Positions 23,537 to 30,805 of a DNA stretch of 39,527 nt are shown here, in pieces. Location: positions 1-39,527 of the forward strand of contig DDVI01000104.1 in the NCBI GenBank assembly GCA_002345205.1, in the 5' to 3' direction. The stretch is from Bdellovibrionaceae bacterium UBA2316. Lineage in GTDB: Bacteria; Bdellovibrionota; Bdellovibrionia; Bdellovibrionales; Bdellovibrionaceae. Every line of letters starts with the position of its first letter. The first letter of the stretch is position 1. The position numbers and the translations under genes are program-made. The notes beneath the pieces are model-generated. The model saw only the letters and a program-made list of their open reading frames with translations, made no database searches and was not told the origin of the DNA.

Positions 23537-24229
23537 CTAGTATTGGGCCCCACGGCCCATTAGTATTTTTTCAATTCTTTTTAAATTTGATTCTTGAACT
23601 ATAGACAATGCTGTTTTTCCCGCCTGGTTTTTAAAATGGATGTCCGTTTTAAAGAAAGGATTTAACAAGGTACGAACTGCATTTTCCAAATTGTTAGTAA
23701 CTGCATAAGTTAAAGGAGTTTCACCTGAAGCAAGGAAGAAGTTAGGATCTAATTTTTGTTCTAACAATCGCTTTAGTTCATCATTGTCTTCGGATTCCAA
23801 ATAGCTAAACAGTTCATCCTGGTATTTTGGAAGCAGTGTCGGGTCTAACAAAACAAGAAAATTGATTTTCTCGCTACACATTTCTAGGGTGTCGACGCCC
23901 GTTTGATCTCTAAATTTGGGATCCGCGCCGGCGGCCACAAGATTTTTGAAAATAGCTTCGCGTTCCCAGAGAACGCTTTCGTTTAATAGAGTGCGACCAC
24001 TATCTAGAACTTCATTTACAGAAAGGCCATTTTGAATAAGCTGGTTAATATCGCTCCACTTGTCATTTTGAATTGCGGCGGAGATTTGTTCCGAACGCGA
24101 AAGTACTATTTTTTGTTTTTGGTTGCCGTCATCTTTACGAGCATAGCCATAGTATTCCGCTTCGTTCTTGCTACATGCTAAGTTGAAAATCGTAGCTGCT
24201 GAAAATAATAGAATAAGTGGTAATTTCAT
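23537..24229 (-). CDS. Ankyrin-repeat lipoprotein within the TonB locus
   Basis: A 230-residue protein with a lipoprotein signal (LLFSAATIFNLAC, acylated Cys19), then ankyrin-like repeats. NDKWSDINQLIQNGLSVNEV, GRTLLNESVLWEREAIFKNL, AGADPKFRDQTG, GETPLTYAVTNNLENAVRTLL and AGKTALSIVQESNLKRIEKIL follow the ankyrin helix-turn-helix pattern, with some degeneracy in the middle. It should face the periplasm or surface from a lipid anchor and bind protein. Its start overlaps the receptor stop (ATGA) and exbB starts nine bases after it, so it is an integral member of the operon. Ankyrin lipoproteins are not a standard TonB-system part; a receptor-associated or docking role is inference. Confidence 0.85.
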   Translation of the reverse strand: MKLPLILLFSAATIFNLACSKNEAEYYGYARKDDGNQKQKIVLSRSEQISAAIQNDKWSDINQLIQNGLSVNEVLDSGRTLLNESVLWEREAIFKNLVAAGADPKFRDQTGVDTLEMCSEKINFLVLLDPTLLPKYQDELFSYLESEDNDELKRLLEQKLDPNFFLASGETPLTYAVTNNLENAVRTLLNPFFKTDIHFKNQAGKTALSIVQESNLKRIEKILMGRGAQY

Positions 24230-26838
24230 AAAAAGTTGTAACTCCAGCTTACAGAGTAAGCGTCAACTTTTTTCTCTTGGCGAACGACTTCGCCGCCCTG
24301 AGTGTAGCGCACATCTGGGTTTAAAACATTCCGACCCCGGAACGAGATCAAGGACGATTTTGACCAACGATAGTTAGATGTTAAATCGATTTGTGGTTGT
24401 GGCTCTTCATAAATATCGGGACGGTTTTGCGTGCCAACTTCCGTAATTCTGCGACCGATCATATTGAAGACTAGATTCCAATTCCATTTAACATTTGGAT
24501 TTTCATAGCTCACTTGCCAGTTAATGATATAGGGCGATTGTCCTTGTAATGGACGTTCTTTAGACGTTTGCAGCCCTAAAGTGTCGTTAGATAAATCTAC
24601 TTTAGAGTCGATTGTAGATAAATTGTATGAAAAATAGAATCGTCTAAGTTCACGCGACAGGTAGCGCATGTTAAAACGATTTTCCAATTCGATACCTTGG
24701 CTATAAGCGCTCTTTGAATTTCCGAACGTTTTTCTTAAGTTTGGGCTTGGTTCAAATTGTGATTCAATAGGATTTGAAAACTCTTTTCTAAATAGACCGA
24801 CTGATAAATATTCGTCTTCTTTCCAAAAGTATTCATAGCGATGATCAAAGTTTTGAATCAGGGTTGTTTTCAGCAGGGGATTTCCGACGGTTTCGTATCC
24901 AGAGTCTTCATCAATATACGGAGCCGTTGAAAGTTCTCGGAAGTCTGGACGAGCGAGTGTTTGAGATAAACTAGTACGTACTTTTAGTTTATCCGATATG
25001 TTGTAATTCAAATTAACCGCGGGCAGTTGATTGTAGGTCCTAATTCCCGAAAGTGAGGCGATGTCGTCCGGTGCGTAATAGTAGAATGTGCCGACTTCCA
25101 TTTGATTGCGTTCTGTGCGCACACCAGCGCCAAGTTCCCAGTCAGGTCCTATTTGCCATTCAGTCCAGATGTATTGGCTATCCAGAGATTGTTTCCCGTA
25201 GTAACTATCGGCACTGTCGGTAACGCTTAGGAACTGAAATGTATCGGACCCTTTAAATTTATCAAAGATGGCATCAAAGTTTTTAGTTAAATCATATTTT
25301 TTTGCATTTACATCAGTGTCTTTAAAGTGAAAGCGGTAGACATCGCTATTGCGACGACGATCGTTGTGTGCGGCACCAACCTTAATTTTTGCGGACTCAA
25401 CTTTGAACCAAATATCAACGTTGGCTTCTTGAGTTTTGTCGTCTAGAAAACCGTAATTGCGTCGATTGCCTGTAGTATCTGTATTGAATTCATACTGTTC
25501 AGTTCTTTGTAAGTACGTGTACTCTTTTGCGTCTGGAGCATATCGTGATGCATGTGAATCCTGAACTTTCCAATCTAAAAATAGGCCAGTGGCTTTGGTG
25601 TCATCTATTGCAGACTCGTTGCTTGTGACTAGGCGATGTAATCCTGAAAGCTGTTTGCGAGTTAATGTTCTTTCGATCCATTCAATTTGTGTACGGCGTC
25701 GTGATTTGACTGAATCGCCAGTCACTGAATAAGTTTTTACTCCGATTTCGTGACTAGTGTCGTTTAGGTTAAGCAAATTAAAACGGAATTTGTTTTTAGA
25801 CTGACTTAACTCAAAGTCCAGCTGTGCCGATGACTTGATTTGATTTTCAAATGTTTCCGTTCGAGAGGTTTCATCAAGAGCCATCTCTGTATCGTTAATC
25901 GCATTCAGTTTTTTGCCATTGATAGAGCGACCGTCGTAAGAATTCGAATAGTTGGCGCTGCCCAAATGACTAAACTTGAATTCGTCCCATTTCCAAACTT
26001 TTCCCCAGTTTACAGAAAGATTTGGCATTGGTGTTGAGCTTGAGGAGTTTAGGTCGTAGGTCGACTTAAATTCTTTTCCCATTTGCTGAAGTTCGGGGCG
26101 AGAAAAACCTTGCGAACTAAGACCTTCGATTTTCTCAATCACGCGTTGTCTGTTTTCGATTTGTGACTTTACAGAAGTAGGCATTGTTCGAAATGAACGG
26201 TCCTTACCCCAGACATCATTTGGCGCTGATTGAGGAGATAGAAGGGATTCTTGAGTATCTAATGACAAACCCAATTTTACTGAGGCTTGATCCTGTGAAG
26301 GTGCGGACTTAGATGTTAAACTGATAAGACCGCCACCGAATTCAGCCGGCAAATCGGTAGAATAGCTTTTTTTAACTTGTATGTTTTCAAGTAAAGCCAC
26401 GGGAAATAAATCGAGAGGCACAATTCGTCGAGAAGGTTCCGGTGACGGAACCGACTGCGAGTTGTAAAGAACCGACGAGTATCGTTCGCCCAAACCACGA
26501 ACATACACATATTTACCATTCATTAATGTTAGACCCGAAACGCGTTTTAAAGATTGGGCAGAATCACTATCGCCAGTTTTAGCCATAGATTCAGCGCTTA
26601 GAACTTCACTGACCTGAAGAGAGGCTTTTTTTTCGTTTAATAATTCAGCTAAAGATCCTTTGATCTTAGGTGCCAAGACCATTATGGTTTCTTCGGATTG
26701 AGCCGTGGCTGTCGTAAATGAAATTTGAGATAGCAGAAAAACACAAACAGCCAGGTACCTTGCGGGACCTAGCTGTTGAGTGGAAAGAGAACGTTGAGAA
26801 GACGTTTGAACTATTTTGTAGTCCAACCTTGAGTCCAA
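24226..26838 (-). CDS. TonB-dependent outer-membrane receptor
   Basis: An 870-residue TonB-dependent receptor. It has a signal peptide (core YLAVCVFLLSQISFTTATAQ), a TonB-box-like EETIMVLAP right after cleavage, and a plug domain with VSGLTLMNGKYVYVRGLGERY and FPVALLENIQVKKSYSTDLPA. A 22-strand-type barrel follows, containing RTSLSQTLARPDFREL and the C-terminal FRGRNVLNPDVRYTQGG and YSVSWSYNFL. The ligand cannot be inferred. No ATG serves as start: the frame opens with TTG at 26838 or TTG at 26826, overlapping the beta-helix gene by up to 28 bases. That implies coupled or reduced translation. It is the receptor for the ExbB/ExbD/TonB encoded downstream. Confidence 0.93.
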   Translation of the reverse strand: MDSRLDYKIVQTSSQRSLSTQQLGPARYLAVCVFLLSQISFTTATAQSEETIMVLAPKIKGSLAELLNEKKASLQVSEVLSAESMAKTGDSDSAQSLKRVSGLTLMNGKYVYVRGLGERYSSVLYNSQSVPSPEPSRRIVPLDLFPVALLENIQVKKSYSTDLPAEFGGGLISLTSKSAPSQDQASVKLGLSLDTQESLLSPQSAPNDVWGKDRSFRTMPTSVKSQIENRQRVIEKIEGLSSQGFSRPELQQMGKEFKSTYDLNSSSSTPMPNLSVNWGKVWKWDEFKFSHLGSANYSNSYDGRSINGKKLNAINDTEMALDETSRTETFENQIKSSAQLDFELSQSKNKFRFNLLNLNDTSHEIGVKTYSVTGDSVKSRRRTQIEWIERTLTRKQLSGLHRLVTSNESAIDDTKATGLFLDWKVQDSHASRYAPDAKEYTYLQRTEQYEFNTDTTGNRRNYGFLDDKTQEANVDIWFKVESAKIKVGAAHNDRRRNSDVYRFHFKDTDVNAKKYDLTKNFDAIFDKFKGSDTFQFLSVTDSADSYYGKQSLDSQYIWTEWQIGPDWELGAGVRTERNQMEVGTFYYYAPDDIASLSGIRTYNQLPAVNLNYNISDKLKVRTSLSQTLARPDFRELSTAPYIDEDSGYETVGNPLLKTTLIQNFDHRYEYFWKEDEYLSVGLFRKEFSNPIESQFEPSPNLRKTFGNSKSAYSQGIELENRFNMRYLSRELRRFYFSYNLSTIDSKVDLSNDTLGLQTSKERPLQGQSPYIINWQVSYENPNVKWNWNLVFNMIGRRITEVGTQNRPDIYEEPQPQIDLTSNYRWSKSSLISFRGRNVLNPDVRYTQGGEVVRQEKKVDAYSVSWSYNFL

Positions 26839-28103
26839 TCTTTCTTCGCGAAAGCACCGATGTGGTTAACTCCGTCAAAAAACAGGTCGTCAGAAGAAAC
26901 ACCCATTTTTAATACTGCAGATGTTGCCGCTGGCATGTAACCATTTAACTGAGGATCTTGAGTTGAGTTACCTTTTTGAGATGTAAACCATGCTTCTGTT
27001 GACCACGCATCTTTAGCTGCGTCGAATTCAAATTTTTTAGCGCTGTAAGCGATAGTGTTTTCGAATTTTAAGCCTTCAGCATAAACCGCAGTGCCAACTA
27101 CTTTTGCACCATTAGTGAATGTTTCAGTATCGTCGATGTTAATTGCGGCTTTACCAGTTCCTACGATGATTGAGTTTACGATTGTCGCACCAGTGCCTCT
27201 TCGTAATGGAAGGCCAAACGCCGATTTAGGAGAACCAATCAATGTCATGTTAGAAATTGTTGGGTTCGAGCGTGGCATTGCGTTCATTGGTGACTTTAAG
27301 TTGTCCGCTTCAATACCATTATCAACAGCGTCTTGTCCTTGATCGATTAATAAGTGTTGAACTTTCCCAGTCCAGCCCATGTCCCAATCTAGTGAATCAT
27401 CTTCGTTAGCAGTTAGAACTACGTACTTTGCGTTTACTGTGCCGCCGAAGAATTCGATACCGTCATCAGAGCTCATGTAAACTTGGATGTTTTCAACTGT
27501 AGTATCGCTACCAACTGCGTTGAATGTGATACCGTTAAGTTCATTATCTGGAGAAATCGGGTAACCGACATATTCGACACGTACATATTTAAGGACACCG
27601 CTATTGTCTTTTGCGTTGTTACCACCGAATTTTACTTGTTCAACTTTGATGCCTTCAGAAATAGCATCGCAAACCGCTACGCCAGCTTTACACGCGTTGA
27701 TCGGTGCATTGCCGTTAAGTACTAGTCCACCCCAGTCCCCACGTTTAGGTGACGCTTGAGCCGATGTGAATACGATCGGTTTTTTTGCTGTACCTTGAGC
27801 GATGATTTGCGAACCGCGCATTACAGAGATAAATGCGGCTGGTAGACCAACAATTTTAGTTCCGGGTTCGATTACTAATTTAGAGCTTTGTTCGTTGTCG
27901 CCACCGATGAAAACGGCGTCGGTGATTACATATTCATTTTTAGCAGTTAGAGTTAATTGTGTATTAAGGTATTTACCTTTTAAAGCACAACGCTCTACTG
28001 AGTTTACTACCCCTAAAGAATCAGTGCCTGACGGACATACAGCCATTGCTGCCGTCGATACTAGCATACTGATAGCTATGATTTTTGATAATTGTGTGAA
28101 CAT
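26811..28103 (-). CDS. Secreted right-handed beta-helix-like protein, first gene of TonB locus
   Basis: A 430-residue secreted protein with a signal peptide (IIAISMLVSTAAMA). The body has the repeating short-strand pattern of a right-handed parallel beta-helix. Conserved phrases are GDWGGLVLNGNAPINAC, VLKYVRVEYVGYPISPDNELNG, VYMSSDDGIEFFGGT, NEDDSLDWDMGWTGKVQH and GQDAVDNGIEADN. The many Asp-rich turns could bind calcium. I recall relatives commonly encoded beside TonB-dependent receptors, but their function is not established to my knowledge. It lacks polysaccharide-lyase or hydrolase residues that I can recognise. A strong AGGAGG ribosome binding site precedes it, in a leader with competing inverted repeats. 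It could capture or process the receptor's ligand. Confidence 0.8.
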   Translation of the reverse strand: MFTQLSKIIAISMLVSTAAMAVCPSGTDSLGVVNSVERCALKGKYLNTQLTLTAKNEYVITDAVFIGGDNEQSSKLVIEPGTKIVGLPAAFISVMRGSQIIAQGTAKKPIVFTSAQASPKRGDWGGLVLNGNAPINACKAGVAVCDAISEGIKVEQVKFGGNNAKDNSGVLKYVRVEYVGYPISPDNELNGITFNAVGSDTTVENIQVYMSSDDGIEFFGGTVNAKYVVLTANEDDSLDWDMGWTGKVQHLLIDQGQDAVDNGIEADNLKSPMNAMPRSNPTISNMTLIGSPKSAFGLPLRRGTGATIVNSIIVGTGKAAINIDDTETFTNGAKVVGTAVYAEGLKFENTIAYSAKKFEFDAAKDAWSTEAWFTSQKGNSTQDPQLNGYMPAATSAVLKMGVSSDDLFFDGVNHIGAFAKKDWTQGWTTK

Positions 28104-28112
28104 CCGAAAACC

Positions 28113-28182
28113 TCCTAAGATAAGTTAGGAAATAGCGGAAGTTAGACTCATATACAATTTAGGATTCTGTTTGGAATCCTAA
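28113..28182 (-). promoter_or_regulatory. Leader with competing inverted repeats before the TonB locus
   Basis: On the minus strand, in 5'-3' order, there are four arms: TTAGGATTC (28182-28174), GAATCCTAA (28167-28159), TCCTAA (28130-28125) and TTAGGA (28118-28113), the last running into GG to form the AGGAGG ribosome binding site. Arms 1-2 form a perfect 9-bp hairpin, and arms 3-4 a 6-bp hairpin that hides the site. Arms 1-3 and 2-4 are also complementary, so alternative folds are possible. A protein-binding operator is an equally simple reading of the 9-bp repeat. Confidence 0.5.
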
Positions 28183-28240
28183 GGTTGTGTTCGGGTTTTG
28201 TTAAGGTTAGATTAATCACTCGACTTTATAAACAGAATCC
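28162..28240. repeat. Distant 10-bp inverted repeat, GGATTCTGTT / AACAGAATCC
   Basis: GGATTCTGTT at 28162-28171 is repeated inverted as AACAGAATCC at 28231-28240, 59 bases away. The left copy overlaps the 9-bp hairpin above, so the GGATTC core occurs three times in this 156-base gap. A dispersed operator is possible. Confidence 0.4.
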
Positions 28241-28259
28241 ATAGTATTTTACTAAGAGT

Positions 28260-30641
28260 TTATTTTACTCTTATATATTTAGCCGCCTCATCTTGCTTAA
28301 TCACGGATTGAGTTAGAGCTTCTATTTTATCCGGTCTGCCAGCTAATTTTAAATAATTAGCAAAGACCGCGGCGGCCGCAACTTCACGATGGTCAGGGCT
28401 CTTGTGAGACGTTGTCCAGAATCCATCGTTAGCTTCTTGCGACGGAGTGAAGTTACCTATCATATAGTTATTCGTAGCACTGGACGTATCTCCGTCCGAC
28501 AGAGGATCTACGACGAAGAAAATTATTTGTCCGGCTGCGCCTCGATCATTTGTCCAGTCGCCACCGCCAGTTGCCGACTCAGCGGACGCTGTCGATCCGT
28601 CTGTAGGAACATAGATCATTATTTTTTTCTTTGCGATGTGGGCATACTGCATCGCTTTTCCAATCCATTCACCAATCACTTCATCGCGTGCATCTGAAGT
28701 CGCGCGACTAACACCTTTGTAATCAAAGCCACCAAAATTTAGGTTGGCCGGACCCGAATTGCCGTTAATGGAATTGTAAATAATTTGCTTAGTGGCAGCA
28801 GCCGTACCTGTTTGGTTTGAATCGGTACCGAAAATAGTAACGAACTCATCGTTTTTATAAGCATCATGACTTTCTATCATGGGAAAGTCCTCAAACTTTG
28901 TGTATCCAGCGTGGTTCGCTAAATCTAAAAAACCGATAAATGGTCTAAAGACCGCTGGAATGGAAAGTTCAAGCTCATCCTTGCCAAAGAAAATGGTCGT
29001 TTGGTTTATACCATTCAGCATTTTTCCATTGGCATTTGCGGATGCGCGAACGAATGTGCCCCTTAGCCCCGATGCGGCTACATAGGTTTGAATATCGAAA
29101 GGGTTATTAGACGTATTATCATTCGATGAAACGGGTAGTGCATAGACGCGAGCGCTTTTTTCCCCGTCCATAGACAGATGCTTTTTTATACCTTTCATTA
29201 GACCACTCGTTTTATACCAGTTGGCGCCTAGGAATTTTTCGTGATTGTTTTCAACGAAACTTTTATCACCCATACCCATCTTGCTATAACTATTTAGGAA
29301 ATTTCCGTCCTCATCCAACGGAATAACGTTGGCCATTAAAGCCGCGCCACCAGATAAGTTTACAGTCAAGAACGCCGGGTTACGTTCTTCATTTACGTAT
29401 ATGAATTGAAAACGTTCTGAAGTCGCTTGGCTACCCAGCTTATCAGAGGCGACTACCGTCAGGTAGTATTCCCCAGTTAGTTCTGCTGATAAGTCTAATG
29501 GAAATGAACAACTGCTGATGGTGCGATTTAGAACATCAGAGTTAACTAATGATTCAAGATAACATACCACTGAAGCAACGCCAGAGCCGTTTTCGCCGTC
29601 ATCAATATTGACAGCTATCACAAGAGAATTTTTCGATTTAGTAGCTGACTCAGGCGAGACTAGTTTAATTTTCGGAGCCGTAGCATCACGGTAGAACTGA
29701 TAGGAAAGAGTGCTGGTAAAGTAACCTTGCGGATCTTTCGCTCGCACTTTGAATGCATATTGACCATCAGTAAAAACACTATATTTGACACCACTTGCGC
29801 ATGGCGAGAAGCTGCTTTCGCTGCCAAATTGACATTCAAATTGATTGAATGACAACCCATTCAATACTTCAAATGAAAACGAAACTTCCGAGTCTTTTAC
29901 AAAGGCGTCTGGTTTTCCCGTAAGTGAAATGTACGGATAGGTAGGATCGATATTCCAGCTACTAGCTACTTCGTTCATATTACCGGCTTTATCAGCTACG
30001 CGAACTTTCAAGCTATGCGGTCCATTTGCTAAGCCAGAATAGGAAACGGGGCTGGTACATGTTTTCCATTCCTGGTCATCGAACAAACACGAGTATTCGC
30101 CAATTCCGGATCCACCATCGGTAGCTGAGAATGAAATTTCGACTTCGTTGGTGCCGATGTTTGCTGGCGGTGTTTTATTGAATGAAACCAGCGGTGCCAA
30201 TGAATCCTTTGTCCAAACGACATCTTTTGGTAAAGAATATATCGTTGATTTGAAAATCGCTTTAACCGAAAGCGAATGCATTCCGTCAGTAAGACCTTCG
30301 AGTTTTAATGGACTCGTGCACGCTTCCCAGCTTCCACTATCTATTTTGCAAAGGTACGAAGTTGACGGGTCAATGCGACTATCGTTCATGCTGAACGCAA
30401 ACACGGGAGCCCAAATGTTACTGAATTCTGGAACCGATTGTGAAAACTCTACGGTCGACTTACGAACTATTTCCGCAAGAACGTCATCATTATCAGAATT
30501 ACTTTCTCCGATGGACTCAGCATCTACTGAGTAGCCAGATGAAGCATTGAGTTCAGGTTTATATTTACTGCAGTTTTGAAAGAGAATGGTAGTGCTAATA
30601 AAGGCACATATTATCCATGAAAATAGGACAAAACGACGCAT
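28260..30641 (-). CDS. Large lipoprotein with Ig-like Cys repeats and unknown C-terminal domain
   Basis: A 793-residue predicted lipoprotein: signal core FVLFSWIICAFISTTILFQNC with acylated Cys24, although the FQNC lipobox is not canonical. Residues about 60-310 hold three related Ig-like modules, each with a Cys pair (98/108, 185/195, 270/281) and the phrases CTSPLKLEGLTDGMHSLSV, CTSPVSYSGLANGPHSLKV and CASGVKYSVFTDGQYAFKV. A fourth, diverged module follows (APKIKLVSPESATKS). The C-terminal half (about 410-793) is a globular domain I do not recognise. The ATG at 30641 is preferred to a GTG at 30656 because GGGGAG precedes it. It should be an exposed adhesin- or scaffold-like protein. It is not obviously part of the downstream TonB operon. 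Confidence 0.8.
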   Translation of the reverse strand: MRRFVLFSWIICAFISTTILFQNCSKYKPELNASSGYSVDAESIGESNSDNDDVLAEIVRKSTVEFSQSVPEFSNIWAPVFAFSMNDSRIDPSTSYLCKIDSGSWEACTSPLKLEGLTDGMHSLSVKAIFKSTIYSLPKDVVWTKDSLAPLVSFNKTPPANIGTNEVEISFSATDGGSGIGEYSCLFDDQEWKTCTSPVSYSGLANGPHSLKVRVADKAGNMNEVASSWNIDPTYPYISLTGKPDAFVKDSEVSFSFEVLNGLSFNQFECQFGSESSFSPCASGVKYSVFTDGQYAFKVRAKDPQGYFTSTLSYQFYRDATAPKIKLVSPESATKSKNSLVIAVNIDDGENGSGVASVVCYLESLVNSDVLNRTISSCSFPLDLSAELTGEYYLTVVASDKLGSQATSERFQFIYVNEERNPAFLTVNLSGGAALMANVIPLDEDGNFLNSYSKMGMGDKSFVENNHEKFLGANWYKTSGLMKGIKKHLSMDGEKSARVYALPVSSNDNTSNNPFDIQTYVAASGLRGTFVRASANANGKMLNGINQTTIFFGKDELELSIPAVFRPFIGFLDLANHAGYTKFEDFPMIESHDAYKNDEFVTIFGTDSNQTGTAAATKQIIYNSINGNSGPANLNFGGFDYKGVSRATSDARDEVIGEWIGKAMQYAHIAKKKIMIYVPTDGSTASAESATGGGDWTNDRGAAGQIIFFVVDPLSDGDTSSATNNYMIGNFTPSQEANDGFWTTSHKSPDHREVAAAAVFANYLKLAGRPDKIEALTQSVIKQDEAAKYIRVK

Positions 30642-30656
30642 AAACCCACTCCCCAC

Positions 30657-30689
30657 GTACGTAAAATAACCATCGTCAAATTTACGTAC
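30657..30689 (-). promoter_or_regulatory. 9-bp inverted repeat in the lipoprotein leader
   Basis: GTACGTAAA (30657-30665) and TTTACGTAC (30681-30689) are perfect inverted copies separated by 15 bases. On the minus strand the repeat ends immediately before the GTGGGGAG ribosome binding region of the lipoprotein gene. It may be an operator or a leader hairpin. Confidence 0.45.
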
Positions 30690-30748
30690 CGTCTTAAGAT
30701 ACTAGCACAGATATTTCGGCGGTTTATTATTTATCGTTTTGAGACAAT

Positions 30749-30754
30749 TATAAT
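30749..30754 (+). promoter_or_regulatory. Candidate -10 element for sqr
   Basis: TATAAT matches the sigma70 -10 consensus and lies 52 bases before the sqr ATG. No good -35 element is seen 16-18 bases upstream; the region is A/T-rich. Initiation would fall near 30761, just before the inverted repeat at 30764. Confidence 0.35.
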
Positions 30755-30763
30755 GTGACAAAA

Positions 30764-30794
30764 GTATCAATTGCGTAGTCAAATTGATACGCAA
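30764..30794 (+). promoter_or_regulatory. Overlapping inverted repeats before sulfide:quinone oxidoreductase
   Basis: GTATCAATT (30764-30772) pairs with AATTGATAC (30782-30790), and TTGCGTA (30771-30777) pairs with TACGCAA (30788-30794). Both are perfect, and they share bases, so only one can form at a time. The second borders the AGGGGA ribosome binding site. The 9-bp repeat with a 9-base spacer is also a fitting dimeric repressor operator at the predicted transcript start. Confidence 0.5.
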
Positions 30795-30805
30795 AGGGGA
30801 ACGAA

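Noticed and set aside
26666..26912. Open frames on both strands across the junction of the receptor and beta-helix genes.
   Set aside because: They are shadows of the two real genes, with no recognisable protein features or ribosome binding sites.
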